From positions 1-20,054 of the forward strand of contig JAICWX010000151.1 of assembly GCA_025934635.1 (NCBI GenBank): a stretch of DNA of 20,054 nucleotides, in the 5' to 3' direction. The notes beneath the pieces were generated by a model. The model was not told the origin of the DNA and searched no databases. It saw only the letters and a program-made list of their open reading frames with translations. Below, one piece after another: positions 7,624 through 16,325 of the stretch (position 1 is its first letter; the number at the start of each line of letters is the position of its first letter). The translations under genes and the position numbers were made by a program. Origin of the DNA: Streptosporangiaceae bacterium (GTDB taxonomy: Bacteria; Actinomycetota; Actinomycetes; Streptosporangiales; Streptosporangiaceae).

Positions 7624-8055
7624 ATGTTTCTCGGGACTCACGCTCCTCGGCTGGACGAAAAAGGCCGGCTGATCCTCCCTGCGAAGTACCGGGAAGAGCT
7701 CGCTGGGGGCGTAGTGATCACCAAAGGGCAAGAGCGCTGCCTATACGTCTTCCCTCAGGAAGAGTTCGCCCGCATCACCGAGGCCCTGCGCACCGCGCCG
7801 GTCACGGCCAAGTCGGTCCGCGATTACAGCCGCGTCTTCTTCGCCAGCGCCTCGGACGAGCTGCCCGACAGACAGGGCCGGATCACCGTCCCGGCCGCCC
7901 TGCGCAGTTACGCCGGGCTGGAACGGGACTGCGTGGTCATCGGCGCGAATACCCGGCTCGAGATCTGGGACGCGCAAGCCTGGGAGACCTACCTCGCCGC
8001 ACAAGAGGACTCGTTCGCCGAAGCCGCCGAGGAGGTGCTCCCGGGAATCCTGTAG
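7624..8055 (+). CDS. mraZ: MraZ, transcriptional regulator of the dcw operon
   Basis: A 143-aa protein of normal length with the two duplicated AbrB-like halves of Mra[22 protein letters not shown] at the N-terminus with D11-K13-G14-R15, and [20 protein letters not shown] with D82 and G85-R86. The C-terminus ([16 protein letters not shown]) is also typical. ATG 7624 is the conserved family start and has GGAGGTGA eight nt upstream; in-frame GTG 7612 and TTG 7606 fall in that Shine-Dalgarno or before it. MraZ forms ring oligomers that bind repeated TGGG boxes, and such repeats lie directly upstream. First gene of the cell wall cluster; rsmH follows after 136 bp. Confidence 0.97.
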   Translation: MFLGTHAPRLDEKGRLILPAKYREELAGGVVITKGQERCLYVFPQEEFARITEALRTAPVTAKSVRDYSRVFFASASDELPDRQGRITVPAALRSYAGLERDCVVIGANTRLEIWDAQAWETYLAAQEDSFAEAAEEVLPGIL

Positions 8056-8191
8056 TCCCGAACGCCGGCCCCCATCCGCCGCTTCCTGCTGGCATCACTT
8101 CCCCGGTGCCAGCCGGCCGCGCACGCGGATGGGGCCGGCCGGGGCCGCGAAACCCGAGGCCAGCCACCGTAAGACCAGCAGGGAGGATCGC

Positions 8192-9166
8192 GTGGACAGC
8201 GACAAGCACGTACCAGTGCTAGCCGGCCGCGTCACGGCCCTGCTCGCGCCCGCCCTGGCCGCCGAGGGTGCCGTGCTCGTGGACGCCACGCTGGGCCGGG
8301 CGGGTCACGCCCGCGCCCTGCTCGAGGCCTGTCCCGGCCTGCTCCTGATCGGCGTCGACGCCGACGCCGCCGCGATCGAGGAGGCCGGCCAGCGGCTCGC
8401 CCCCTACGCCGCCCGCGTCACCCTGGTGCACGCGTGGTACGACGAGATCCCGGCCATCCTGGCCGCCGCGGTCCGGAACGGCACGATCGGGCCGGACCGC
8501 GTGATGGGCGTGCTGTTCGACCTGGGCGTGTCCTCGCCGCAGCTCGACGAGCCCGGCCGCGGCTTCGCCTACGCCCAGGACGCGCCGCTGGACATGCGGA
8601 TGGACCAGGCCTCCGGCCGCACCGCCGCCGACATCGTCAACGGCTACCCGGCCGCCGACCTCGCCCGCATCCTGCGCGACTACGGCGAGGAACGGTTCGC
8701 CCGGCGGATCGCCGACGCAGTGATCAGGGAGCGTGCCCGCACCCCGATCACCTCGACCCAGCGGCTGAGCGCGATCGTCAAGGACGCGATCCCGGCGGCC
8801 ACCAGGCGCACCGGGGGCAACCCGGCCAAGCGCACCTTCCAGGCACTGCGGATCGAGGTGAACGACGAGCTCGGCACGCTCCGCCGGGCGCTGCCCGCGG
8901 CGCTGGACGAGCTCGCCGTCGGCGGCCGCGTCGTGGTGCTCGCCTACCACTCACTCGAGGACCGCATCGTCAAGCAGGAGCTCGTGCGGCGGGCCGCCGA
9001 CCAGGCGCCGCCCGGCCTGCCCATCACGGCGGACGCCGCCACGCCGCAGTTCCGCCTGCTCACCCGGGGCGCCGAACGTCCCGACGGCGACGAAGCCGCC
9101 AGCAATCCGCGCGCCACCTCGGCCCGGCTCCGGGCCGCGGAACGCGTCAGGCAACAAGCAGCATGA
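8192..9166 (+). CDS. rsmH: 16S rRNA (cytosine1402-N4)-methyltransferase
   Basis: A 324-aa RsmH (MraW) that methylates N4 of C1402 in the 16S rRNA P site. Family blocks in order: HVPVL at 6-10, the SAM-binding [15 protein letters not shown] at 30-44, [20 protein letters not shown] at 108-127, [34 protein letters not shown] at 211-227, [11 protein letters not shown] at 251-261 and [14 protein letters not shown] near the end. GTG 8192 has GGGAGG five nt upstream and begins [10 protein letters not shown], as expected; a longer frame from 8129 lacks conservation. The 136 bp between mraZ and this gene hold only a GC-rich 7-bp stem (8112-8118 with 8133-8139). Confidence 0.97.
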   Translation: MDSDKHVPVLAGRVTALLAPALAAEGAVLVDATLGRAGHARALLEACPGLLLIGVDADAAAIEEAGQRLAPYAARVTLVHAWYDEIPAILAAAVRNGTIGPDRVMGVLFDLGVSSPQLDEPGRGFAYAQDAPLDMRMDQASGRTAADIVNGYPAADLARILRDYGEERFARRIADAVIRERARTPITSTQRLSAIVKDAIPAATRRTGGNPAKRTFQALRIEVNDELGTLRRALPAALDELAVGGRVVVLAYHSLEDRIVKQELVRRAADQAPPGLPITADAATPQFRLLTRGAERPDGDEAASNPRATSARLRAAERVRQQAA

Positions 9167-9184
9167 TCGTAGGGGGAACAGACC

Positions 9185-9712
9185 ATGGCCACTGACACGA
9201 TGCCGCGAACCCCCAGGACCGTCCCCGGCCGGGGCCCCGCGCCCCGGGCCGGCCAGGTCACCGCCCCCCGGCACACCCGGCCCGCCCCCAGACCGGGCAC
9301 CCGGCCCGGGCCCGGCTCCAGAACCCCCGGCTCCAGAAGCACGGTGCCGGCCAGGCCCGGCCGGGCCACGCCGAGGGCGCGCTCGCCGCGGACGCCGTTC
9401 ATCCTGCTGCTCGTCGGCCTGCTCGGCGGCGCCCTGGTCTCGCTGCTCGTGATCAGCACCACGCTGGCCCAGGGCGCGTTCCGGGTCACCAGCCTGCAGG
9501 AGCAGAACGCCAACCTGGCCCGCGAGCAGCAGACCCTCACCAACGAGGTGGCCCAGGCGGGCAACCCGGCCGTGATCGCCCAGAAGGCCACCCAGCTCGG
9601 CATGCGGGCGAACCCCCACCTGGGCTTCATCGACCCCAAAACCGGGAAGATCATCGTCGGCAAGCCGTCGCGGGCCGAGGCCGCGATCAAGGTGCCCGGG
9701 TACACCCCGTGA
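9185..9712 (+). CDS. ftsL: FtsL-like septal division protein
   Basis: A 175-aa bitopic membrane protein in the usual ftsL position between rsmH and ftsI. A Pro/Arg-rich cytoplasmic tail of about 70 residues precedes one hydrophobic helix (72-93, FILLLVGLLGGALVSLLVIS), then a coiled-coil-like stretch (about 100-122, SLQEQNANLAREQQTLTNEV) and the AQKATQLGMRANP block seen in the FtsL/DivIC group. In other bacteria FtsL joins FtsB/DivIC and FtsQ to activate FtsW-FtsI at the septum. AGGGGG lies eight nt before ATG 9185, 18 bp after rsmH. Sequence conservation in FtsL is low, so the assignment relies on topology and gene order. Confidence 0.88.
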   Translation: MATDTMPRTPRTVPGRGPAPRAGQVTAPRHTRPAPRPGTRPGPGSRTPGSRSTVPARPGRATPRARSPRTPFILLLVGLLGGALVSLLVISTTLAQGAFRVTSLQEQNANLAREQQTLTNEVAQAGNPAVIAQKATQLGMRANPHLGFIDPKTGKIIVGKPSRAEAAIKVPGYTP

Positions 9713-11724
9713 CACCACAGGACCCGCCGCGCCGGCCGCCAGGCGGCCGCCGGCCGGCTCCGCCGCCACGCCGCGGCAGTGCCGGCCCGGGGGGCCGCCC
9801 CCCCGGAGCCCCCCGCGCGCGGGGGGGCTCCCCGCCCCCCCGTTCCCCGCTGGGGCCGGGACCGCAGACGCCGCGGGCTACCGCGCAAAGCACGCCCCGT
9901 TCGGGGGTAATAACGCGAGACCGCCCCCCGGCCCGGCCCACGGACCCCCGGTGGACCCGGCCCGCCCGGCCCCGTCCGGCCCGCCGCCAGCCCAGCCGCG
10001 GCGACCCCAGGCGGCGGCTGGGCATCGTCCTGCTCGCGATCGTCTTCGTGCTGTCCCTGTTCGCCGGGCGCCTGGTCCAGCTGCAGGGAATGGAGTCAAG
10101 TAACTACCGCAAGCTGGCACTGCAGGAACGGGACAAAACGACGGTGCTGCCCGCGATGCGCGGCAGCATCACCGGCGCCAACGGGCAGGTGCTGGCCATG
10201 ACCGTGGCCACCTACCAGGTGACCGCCGACCCGCCGCTGATCCCGGCGAGCCAGCTCCAGCACGTCGCCGACTCGCTGGCCGGCCCGCTCGGCCTGACCT
10301 CGGCCGCGGTCCTGGATAAGCTCGAGCACCCCACCTCGCGCGACTACGTGCTGCTGGCGACCAACGTGCCGGCCCAGGCCAGCGGCCAGATCACCGCGCT
10401 GGACCTGCCCGGCATCTACCAGGCCGCCAGCTACGCCCGGTCCTACCCCGAGGGCAGCGTCGCGGCCAACATCGTCGGCTTCACCGGTGTCCGCAAGGGC
10501 GCCATCGTCGGCGGGGGCGGCCTTGAGCTCCAGTACAACTCGCTGCTGGCCGGCCAGGCGGGCAGCGAGCAGGTGCAGATCGGCGACGGGCAGCAGATCC
10601 CGCTGGCCGGCGGCAAGAACACCCCGGCCGTCAACGGCAGCGGCCTGCGCCTCACCATCGTCCCGGCCCTGCAGTACGCGGCCGAGCAGGCCTGCGCCGC
10701 CCAGGTCAAGAAGACCAAGGCGGACAACTGCACGGTGGTGATCATCAACCCGCACACCGGGGCCGTGCTCGCCATGGCGCAGTACCCGACGTACAACCCG
10801 TCGGACGTCACCAACGTCAGCGAGACCACCAACCTGGCCGTGCAGGCCCAGTTCCAGCCCGGCTCCACGGCCAAGGTGATCACCGCCGCGGCCGCCCTCG
10901 AGCACGGCGGCCAGACGCCGCAGAGCGCGTACAACATCCCGTACCAGCTCCGCCGCGGCGGCCAGTACATCCACGACGCCGAGTGGGCGCCGGGGGAGCG
11001 CTACACCATCGCTGGCATCATCGCGCACTCCTCCAACATCGGCATGTCCCAGGTCGCCTCGCACATCAGCGAGCAGACGCAGTACAACTACCTGCGGGCG
11101 TTCGGCCTCGGCCAGCCGACCGGCATCGGCCTGCCGAGCGAGAGCGACGGTGACCTGCCGCCGGTGTCGAAGTGGTACGGCGACACCCGCTACACGCTGT
11201 CGTTCGGGCAGGGCGTGGCCGCCACGGCGCTGCAGATGGCCGAGGTGTACGCGACGATCGCGAACGGCGGCGTCCGGATCAGGCCCACCCTGATCCAGGG
11301 CACCACCAACTCGGCCGGGAAGTACACCGCGGTCGCGCCGCAGCCGTCGGAGCGGGTCATCCAGCCCAAGACGGCGCGCGAGCTGCTGGACATCCTGGAG
11401 CAGGTGCCGGTCGTCGACGCGGAGGGCGCCCAGCCGTGGGGCGTCATCCCCGGCTACGCGATCGCCGCCAAGACCGGAACCTCCCAGGAATCCAACGGCA
11501 GCTGCGCGCTGTGCGTCTACGGCTCGAGCTGGATCGGCATCGCCCCGGGGGACAAGCCGCAGCTCGTGGTGGCGGTGAACGTGCAGAACCCGCGCAAGGG
11601 CGGTCACTTCGGCGCCGTCGTCGCCGGCCCGGTCTTCTACCAGGTCATGAAGAACGCGCTCGCCACGCTGCAGATCCCGCCGGACGGGGCCAGGCCGGCC
11701 AAGGTGCGCCTGAACGCGCCGTGA
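9709..11724 (+). CDS. ftsI: Septal peptidoglycan transpeptidase, class B PBP (FtsI/PBP3)
   Basis: A 671-aa class B penicillin-binding protein that cross-links septal peptidoglycan outside the membrane. A Pro/Arg-rich cytoplasmic tail of about 100 residues leads to one transmembrane helix (104-120), the dimerisation/pedestal region (MRGSITGANGQVLAM from about 147) and the transpeptidase. The catalytic motifs are complete: S386-T-A-K389 (QPGSTAKV), S441-S-N443 (AHSSNIG) and K588-T-G590 (AAKTGTSQ). Two cysteines (C599, C602) follow the KTG strand. GTG 9709 overlaps the ftsL stop as GTGA; no strong Shine-Dalgarno is present, so translation is probably coupled. Length is at the long end of the family because of the tail. 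Confidence 0.96.
   Translation: MTPQDPPRRPPGGRRPAPPPRRGSAGPGGRPPGAPRARGGSPPPRSPLGPGPQTPRATAQSTPRSGVITRDRPPARPTDPRWTRPARPRPARRQPSRGDPRRRLGIVLLAIVFVLSLFAGRLVQLQGMESSNYRKLALQERDKTTVLPAMRGSITGANGQVLAMTVATYQVTADPPLIPASQLQHVADSLAGPLGLTSAAVLDKLEHPTSRDYVLLATNVPAQASGQITALDLPGIYQAASYARSYPEGSVAANIVGFTGVRKGAIVGGGGLELQYNSLLAGQAGSEQVQIGDGQQIPLAGGKNTPAVNGSGLRLTIVPALQYAAEQACAAQVKKTKADNCTVVIINPHTGAVLAMAQYPTYNPSDVTNVSETTNLAVQAQFQPGSTAKVITAAAALEHGGQTPQSAYNIPYQLRRGGQYIHDAEWAPGERYTIAGIIAHSSNIGMSQVASHISEQTQYNYLRAFGLGQPTGIGLPSESDGDLPPVSKWYGDTRYTLSFGQGVAATALQMAEVYATIANGGVRIRPTLIQGTTNSAGKYTAVAPQPSERVIQPKTARELLDILEQVPVVDAEGAQPWGVIPGYAIAAKTGTSQESNGSCALCVYGSSWIGIAPGDKPQLVVAVNVQNPRKGGHFGAVVAGPVFYQVMKNALATLQIPPDGARPAKVRLNAP
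9789..9831. repeat. Two adjacent G/C-only hairpins inside the start of ftsI
   Basis: GGGGGG (9789-9794) faces a run of C (9798-9804). Immediately after, GGAGCCCCCC (9805-9814) pairs perfectly with GGGGGGCTCC (9822-9831) around a 7-nt GCGCGCG loop. Both lie in codons for the disordered Pro/Gly/Arg tail, and the reading frame stays open through them. Confidence 0.6.
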
Positions 11725-11742
11725 TGGAGGTACCCTCACCCC

Positions 11743-13299
11743 GTGGTGATCCGACCCGCGACCCGGCCGCACCGGCCGCTGTCCGCGCTCAGCACGCTGC
11801 TCGGCGTCCGGCTGGTCTCCCCGGGAAACCCGGTGCCGAACGAGCTGGGTTCCATGTCCGGGATCACCCTCGACTCCCGGTCGGCCGAACCCGGCGACCT
11901 GTACGTCGCGCTGCCCGGAGCGCGCGTGCACGGGGCGGCGTTCTGCGCGGACGCGGTGGCCTCCGGCGCGGTCGCGGTGCTGACCGACCCGGACGGGCGG
12001 GCCCGGGCGCAGGCCAGCGGCGTGCCCGTATTCGTGCTGGCCGACCCGCGCGCCCGGCTGGGTGAGATCGCCTCCTGGCTGTATGGCGCCCCGTCGACCC
12101 GGCTGCGTCTCATCGGCGTCACCGGGACCAGCGGCAAGACCACCAGCACCTACCTGATCGAGGCCGGCCTGGGCGCCGCCGGGCACCTGACCGGCCTGAT
12201 CGGCGGGGTCGAGCTGCGGGTCGGGCCGGAACGGCTGGCCAGCTCGCTGACCACGCCGGAAGCGCCCGACCTGCAGGCGCTGTTCGCGGTGATGGCGGAG
12301 CGCGGGGTGACCGCGGCCGCGATGGAGGTGTCGAGCCACTCGCTGGCCCTGGGCCGGGTCGCGGGCACCGCCTTCGACGTGGCCGTCTTCACCAACCTGT
12401 CGCAGGACCACCTGGACTTCCACACCGACATGGAGGACTACTTCCGGGCCAAGGCTTCTCTTTTCATGCCTCCCGTGATCGGCGTCGTGAACATCGACGA
12501 CAAGTACGGCCGCCGGCTCGCCAAGTCCGCCCTGGTGCCGGTGACCACGTTCTCGGCGGCCGGCGCGGACGACGCGGACTGGCGCGCGGCCGATGTCAGG
12601 TCCGGCGCCGACGGCAGCACGTTCCGGCTGGTCGGGCCGGGCGGGATCGAGGCCGACGTCTCGGTCGGGCTGGCCGGGGTGTTCAACGTCGCCAACGCGG
12701 TCGGCGCGCTGGTCGCGCTGGTCGAGGCGGGCATCAGGCTGGAGGACGCGGTGGCCGGGGTGGCCGCCTGCCCGGGCGTGCCGGGCCGGCTCGAGCGGGT
12801 GCCCTCGGCCGGGCTCGGGGTGACGGCGTTCGTCGACTACTCCCACAAGCCGGGAGCGGTGGAGGCGGTGCTCCGCTCGCTGCGGCCGGTCACCCAGGGA
12901 AACCTGATCATCGTGCTCGGCTGCGGCGGCGACCGGGACAGGGCCAAGCGCCCGCTGATGGGCGCGGCCGCCGCGTCACTCGCCGACGTGGCCATCCTCA
13001 CCAGCGACAACCCGCGCTCGGAGGATCCGCTGGCGATCCTGGCGGCGATGCTCGGCGGCGTGCTCAGCGTGCCGCGGGCCGAGCGCGGCCGGGTGATCAT
13101 CGAGCCGGACCGGGCCGCGGCCATCGGCCAGGCCACCGCGCTGGCCGCACCCGGCGACGTGCTGGTGGTGGCGGGCAAGGGCCACGAGACCGGCCAGTAC
13201 GTGGGCGGCGCGGTGCTGCCGTTCGACGACCGCCGGGTGACCGCCGAAGCGCTGGAGCAGCAGGCCAAGAGCCGGGACTCGTGGACGGTGACCCGGTGA
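11743..13299 (+). CDS. murE: UDP-N-acetylmuramoyl-tripeptide synthetase (meso-diaminopimelate-adding type)
   Basis: A 518-aa Mur ligase that adds the third residue to UDP-MurNAc-L-Ala-D-Glu in the cytoplasm. The N-terminal UDP-binding domain contains ITLDSRSAEPGDLYVALPG; the ATP loop is GTSGKTT at 128-134; TTPEAPDL and MEVSSHSL follow; K237 in FRAKASLF is the expected carbamylated lysine. DNPR at 422-425 is the motif that selects meso-diaminopimelate rather than lysine, which fits an actinomycete with DAP-type wall. The end has GKGHETGQ. GTG 11743 (or GTG 11746) is preceded by GGAGG at 11726-11730, 18 bp after ftsI. The gene overlaps murF by 3-4 bp. Confidence 0.96.
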   Translation: MVIRPATRPHRPLSALSTLLGVRLVSPGNPVPNELGSMSGITLDSRSAEPGDLYVALPGARVHGAAFCADAVASGAVAVLTDPDGRARAQASGVPVFVLADPRARLGEIASWLYGAPSTRLRLIGVTGTSGKTTSTYLIEAGLGAAGHLTGLIGGVELRVGPERLASSLTTPEAPDLQALFAVMAERGVTAAAMEVSSHSLALGRVAGTAFDVAVFTNLSQDHLDFHTDMEDYFRAKASLFMPPVIGVVNIDDKYGRRLAKSALVPVTTFSAAGADDADWRAADVRSGADGSTFRLVGPGGIEADVSVGLAGVFNVANAVGALVALVEAGIRLEDAVAGVAACPGVPGRLERVPSAGLGVTAFVDYSHKPGAVEAVLRSLRPVTQGNLIIVLGCGGDRDRAKRPLMGAAAASLADVAILTSDNPRSEDPLAILAAMLGGVLSVPRAERGRVIIEPDRAAAIGQATALAAPGDVLVVAGKGHETGQYVGGAVLPFDDRRVTAEALEQQAKSRDSWTVTR

Positions 13300-14696
13300 T
13301 ACCGCTCTCGCTGGCGCGGATCGCGCAGCTCACCGGCGGGCGGCTGGACCACGGCGACCCGGCGGCCGTCGTCAGCGGCGAGGTCGTCATCGACTCCCGC
13401 CGGGTCTCGCCCGGCGGCTTGTTCGCCGCCGTCGCCGGGGAGCACGCCGACGGGCACGACTTCGCCGCCGCCGCGGTGGCCGCGGGCGCGGCCGCGGTGC
13501 TGGCCACCCGGCCTGTCCCGGTGCCCTCGGTGCTGGTCGCGGACGTGCCCGCCGCGCTGGCGGCGCTGGCCCGGGCCGTGGTGGACGCGCTGCCGGCCGC
13601 CCGGATCGCCGGGATCACCGGCTCCTCGGGCAAGACCTCGACCAAGGACCTGGCCGCCCAGCTGGTGGAGCGGCTGGGCCCGACCATCGCCCCGGCCGGC
13701 TCGTTCAACAACGAGTTCGGCCACCCGCTGACCGTGCTCCGCGCGGACGCCGCGACCAGGTACCTGGTGCTCGAGCTGTCCGCCCGGGGCCCCGGGCACA
13801 TCGCGTACCTGTGCCGCGTCGCGCCGCCCCGCTACGGCGTGGTGCTGAACGTGGGGCACGCGCACGCCGGCGAGTTCGGCGGCCTGGACCAGGTGGCACG
13901 GGCCAAGGGCGAACTGCCCGCGGCGCTGCCAGCGGACGGCGTCGCCATCTTGAACGCCGACGACCCTCGCGTCCTGGCCATGGCGGCCCGGACCCAGGCC
14001 CGGGTCGTGACGTTCTCCTGCGCACCGGGGTCAGCTGCCCCGGTGCGGGCGGCTGACATCCGGCTCGACGACCTCGGACGCCCCAGCTTCACGCTGCTGA
14101 CGCCGGCCGGCTCCGCGCCGGTGACCCTGCGTCTGCACGGGGCCCATGGCGTGCCGAACGCGCTGGCCGCCGCGGCCCTGGCCGGCGAGCTCGGGCTGGG
14201 CCTGGACGGCATCGCTGACGGCCTCCGCACCGCGGTCGCCCGCAGCCGCTGGCGGATGGAGGTCCGCCGGCGCGGGGACGGGGTAACGGTCATCAACGAC
14301 GCCTACAACGCGAACCCCGAATCCGTCCGGGCCGCGCTCGACGCCCTGGCGCACCTGTCCCAGGGCGGGCGCGGCTTCGCCGTCCTCGGCCACATGGCCG
14401 AGCTCGGCGGCACCTCGCGGGCCAGCCACGAGGACATCGGGGATTACGCGGCCCGGGCCGCCGATTCCGGGCTGGCCGGGCTGATCGCGGTGGGCGAGGA
14501 GGCCGCGCCGCTGCTGGACGGCGCGCGGCGGGTGCGATCCTGGACCGGCGAGGCGCACGCGGTGCCGGACGGCGCGGCTGCCCTCGAATTGCTTGCGAAC
14601 CGGCTCAAGCCCTCAGACGTCGTACTGGTAAAGGCATCCCGTGCGGCGCACCTGGAAGGCGTCGCCGCTGCTCTGCTGGGGGAGGCCGGCCAGTGA
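13296..14696 (+). CDS. murF: UDP-N-acetylmuramoyl-tripeptide--D-alanyl-D-alanine ligase
   Basis: A 466-aa Mur ligase that adds D-Ala-D-Ala and completes the UDP-MurNAc-pentapeptide. The start [17 protein letters not shown] and [16 protein letters not shown] are typical of the N-terminal domain. The ATP loop is GSSGKTSTK at 109-117; [24 protein letters not shown] and [11 protein letters not shown] follow; [12 protein letters not shown] at 333-344 is a MurF signature. I chose GTG 13296, which overlaps the murE stop as GTGA and gives the conserved N-terminus; GTG 13281 would add five residues (MDGDP). Neither has a clear Shine-Dalgarno, so coupling to murE is likely. It overlaps mraY in the same way. 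Confidence 0.96.
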   Translation: MIPLSLARIAQLTGGRLDHGDPAAVVSGEVVIDSRRVSPGGLFAAVAGEHADGHDFAAAAVAAGAAAVLATRPVPVPSVLVADVPAALAALARAVVDALPAARIAGITGSSGKTSTKDLAAQLVERLGPTIAPAGSFNNEFGHPLTVLRADAATRYLVLELSARGPGHIAYLCRVAPPRYGVVLNVGHAHAGEFGGLDQVARAKGELPAALPADGVAILNADDPRVLAMAARTQARVVTFSCAPGSAAPVRAADIRLDDLGRPSFTLLTPAGSAPVTLRLHGAHGVPNALAAAALAGELGLGLDGIADGLRTAVARSRWRMEVRRRGDGVTVINDAYNANPESVRAALDALAHLSQGGRGFAVLGHMAELGGTSRASHEDIGDYAARAADSGLAGLIAVGEEAAPLLDGARRVRSWTGEAHAVPDGAAALELLANRLKPSDVVLVKASRAAHLEGVAAALLGEAGQ

Positions 14697-15736
14697 AGAC
14701 GGTCCTGCTGTCTGCCGCCGTGTCGATGTTCATCGCGCTGTTCGGCACGCCGCTCGCGATCAAGACGTTCAGCCGGCGCGGCTACGGCCAGGAGATCAGG
14801 TCGGACGGCCCGGCCGGGCACCTGTCCAAGCGGGGCACGCCCACCATGGGCGGCACGGTGATCATCATCGCCTCGCTGACCGGGTACCTGATCGGTCACC
14901 TGGTCACCGGCAACGCCATGTCGGCGTCCGGGCTGCTCGTGCTGTTCCTGATGACCGGGCTCGGCCTGGTCGGGTTCGCGGACGACTTCATCAAGCTCTA
15001 CATGCAGCGCAGCCTGGGCCTGCGCAGCGGGGCCAAGCTGGCCGGCCAGGCCGTGGTGGGCGGGGTGTTCGCCCTCCTCGCGATCAGGTTCCCGGACGGC
15101 TACGACCTCACCCCGGCCTCCACCCACCTGTCCTTCTACGCCGACTTCGGCCTCTCCATCGGGCCGGTGCTCTTCGTGATCTGGGTCATCCTCATGGTGG
15201 CCGGGACCTCCAACGGCGTGAACCTCACCGACGGGCTCGACGGCCTGGCCACCGGCGCGGCCATCTTGTGCCTCGCCGCCTACATGATCATCGGGATCTG
15301 GCAGCTGCGGAACGACTGCACGGTCTACCTCGCCCAGGCGTGCTACCAGGTCCGCGACCCGCAGGACCTGGCCATCGTGGCCGCCACCGTGATGGGCGCC
15401 TGCGCCGGCTTCCTGTGGTGGAACGCGCCGCCCGCCAAGATCTTCATGGGCGACACCGGGTCGCTGTCCCTGGGCGGGGCCATCGCCGGGCTGGCCATCA
15501 CCACCAAGACCGAGCTGCTGCTGTTCCTGCTCGGCGGCCTGTTCGTCCTCATCACGGCCTCGGTGGTGATCCAGGTGGGCTCGTTCAAGCTGACCGGCAA
15601 GCGGGTGTTCCGGATGGCCCCGCTGCAGCACCACTTCGAGCTGGCCGGCTGGGCCGAGACCACCATCGTCGTCCGCTTCTGGATCATCGCCGGCATCTGC
15701 GTGGCCCTGGGCCTCGGCATCTTCTACGTCGGCTGA
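14693..15736 (+). CDS. mraY: Phospho-N-acetylmuramoyl-pentapeptide transferase
   Basis: A 347-aa polytopic membrane enzyme that moves phospho-MurNAc-pentapeptide from UDP to undecaprenyl phosphate, making lipid I. Family motifs: [12 protein letters not shown], the Mg-binding pair D97/D98 in [23 protein letters not shown] with D180, [18 protein letters not shown], and [10 protein letters not shown] at 307-316. About ten hydrophobic helices are spread over the length, and the C-terminus [18 protein letters not shown] is intact. GTG 14693 overlaps the murF stop as GTGA, with GGGGGAGG seven nt upstream. It is the last cell wall gene in this window: murD, the usual next gene, is not here. Confidence 0.97.
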   Translation: MKTVLLSAAVSMFIALFGTPLAIKTFSRRGYGQEIRSDGPAGHLSKRGTPTMGGTVIIIASLTGYLIGHLVTGNAMSASGLLVLFLMTGLGLVGFADDFIKLYMQRSLGLRSGAKLAGQAVVGGVFALLAIRFPDGYDLTPASTHLSFYADFGLSIGPVLFVIWVILMVAGTSNGVNLTDGLDGLATGAAILCLAAYMIIGIWQLRNDCTVYLAQACYQVRDPQDLAIVAATVMGACAGFLWWNAPPAKIFMGDTGSLSLGGAIAGLAITTKTELLLFLLGGLFVLITASVVIQVGSFKLTGKRVFRMAPLQHHFELAGWAETTIVVRFWIIAGICVALGLGIFYVG

Positions 15737-15741
15737 CCCCT

Positions 15742-15758
15742 GCCCACCGGGGCTGGGC
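15742..15758. terminator. Weak hairpin in the 22-bp gap between convergent mraY and acetyltransferase genes
   Basis: GCCCA (15742-15746) pairs with TGGGC (15754-15758) around seven nt. It sits exactly where both transcripts end and is symmetric, but the stem is short and no T-run follows. Confidence 0.25.
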
Positions 15759-16325
15759 CTACCGCGCCGGCTGGGTGGGGTGCGGCGCTACCGGCGGGAA
15801 GTCCGTCAGCTCGCGGGTTATCGCCCAGCGCTCGTGGTCCCGCCAGGCGCCGTCGATGAACAGCATGGCGGGGGCCAGGCCCTCCCGGCGGAACCCCATC
15901 CGCTGGATCAGGCGCAGCGAGGCCGTGTTCCCGGGCTGGATGTTGGCCTCCAGCCGGTGCAGCCGCAGCTCCTGGAACGCGTACTCGAGCACCAGGGCCA
16001 GCCCCTCGGACATGTAGCCGCGCCCGGCCGCCGGCGCGAACGCCGCGTAGCTCAGGCTGGCCGACTGGAACCGCCCCCGGATGATCGAGTCGACGGTGAC
16101 CATGCCCGCCATCGTGCCGCCGTCGCGCAGGCAGACCAGGAATCCCTCGGTGGCGGGCTGGGCGTACCGGGTCAGGTACGCCCGGAACTCCTCCGGCGTG
16201 GCCGGCATCGTGTACCAGGGGTGATGCAGCCCGGCGCTGGTCCGGGCCAGCGCGACGAACTCGCCCTCGTCGCCCGCCGCGAGTGACCGCACGGCCACCC
16301 GCCCGGCCCCGTTACTTACCTCCAT
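15759..16325 (-). CDS. GNAT-family N-acetyltransferase, RimJ-like
   Basis: A 188-aa GCN5-related acetyltransferase. The N-terminal part (VRSLAAGDEGEFVALAR, then HHPWYTMPATPEEFRAYLTRY) and the block GRGYMSEGLALVLEYAF (101-117), which includes the acetyl-CoA pyrophosphate loop, are followed by LHRLEANIQPGNTASLRLIQRMGFRREGL and a WRDHERWAIT ending. This pattern is that of the RimJ/RimL subgroup, which acetylates protein N-termini or small molecules; the substrate here is unknown. ATG 16325 overlaps the 3' end of the AhpD-like gene by 14 bp and lacks its own Shine-Dalgarno; a GTG about ten codons further on is an alternative. It is probably cotranscribed with, and translated after, the AhpD-like gene, and so under the same MarR operator. 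Confidence 0.88.
   Translation of the reverse strand: MEVSNGAGRVAVRSLAAGDEGEFVALARTSAGLHHPWYTMPATPEEFRAYLTRYAQPATEGFLVCLRDGGTMAGMVTVDSIIRGRFQSASLSYAAFAPAAGRGYMSEGLALVLEYAFQELRLHRLEANIQPGNTASLRLIQRMGFRREGLAPAMLFIDGAWRDHERWAITRELTDFPPVAPHPTQPAR

Noticed and set aside
8112..8139. GCCGGCC / GGCCGGC stem between mraZ and rsmH as terminator or attenuator
   Set aside because: Seven GC pairs with a 14-nt loop and no T-run are common by chance in this genome; the genes are expected to be cotranscribed.
10096..12846. Long - strand open frame of 916 codons opposite ftsI and murE
   Set aside because: The opposite strand encodes FtsI and MurE with complete motifs; the mirror frame has low-complexity Arg/Gly/Val composition and spans two genes.
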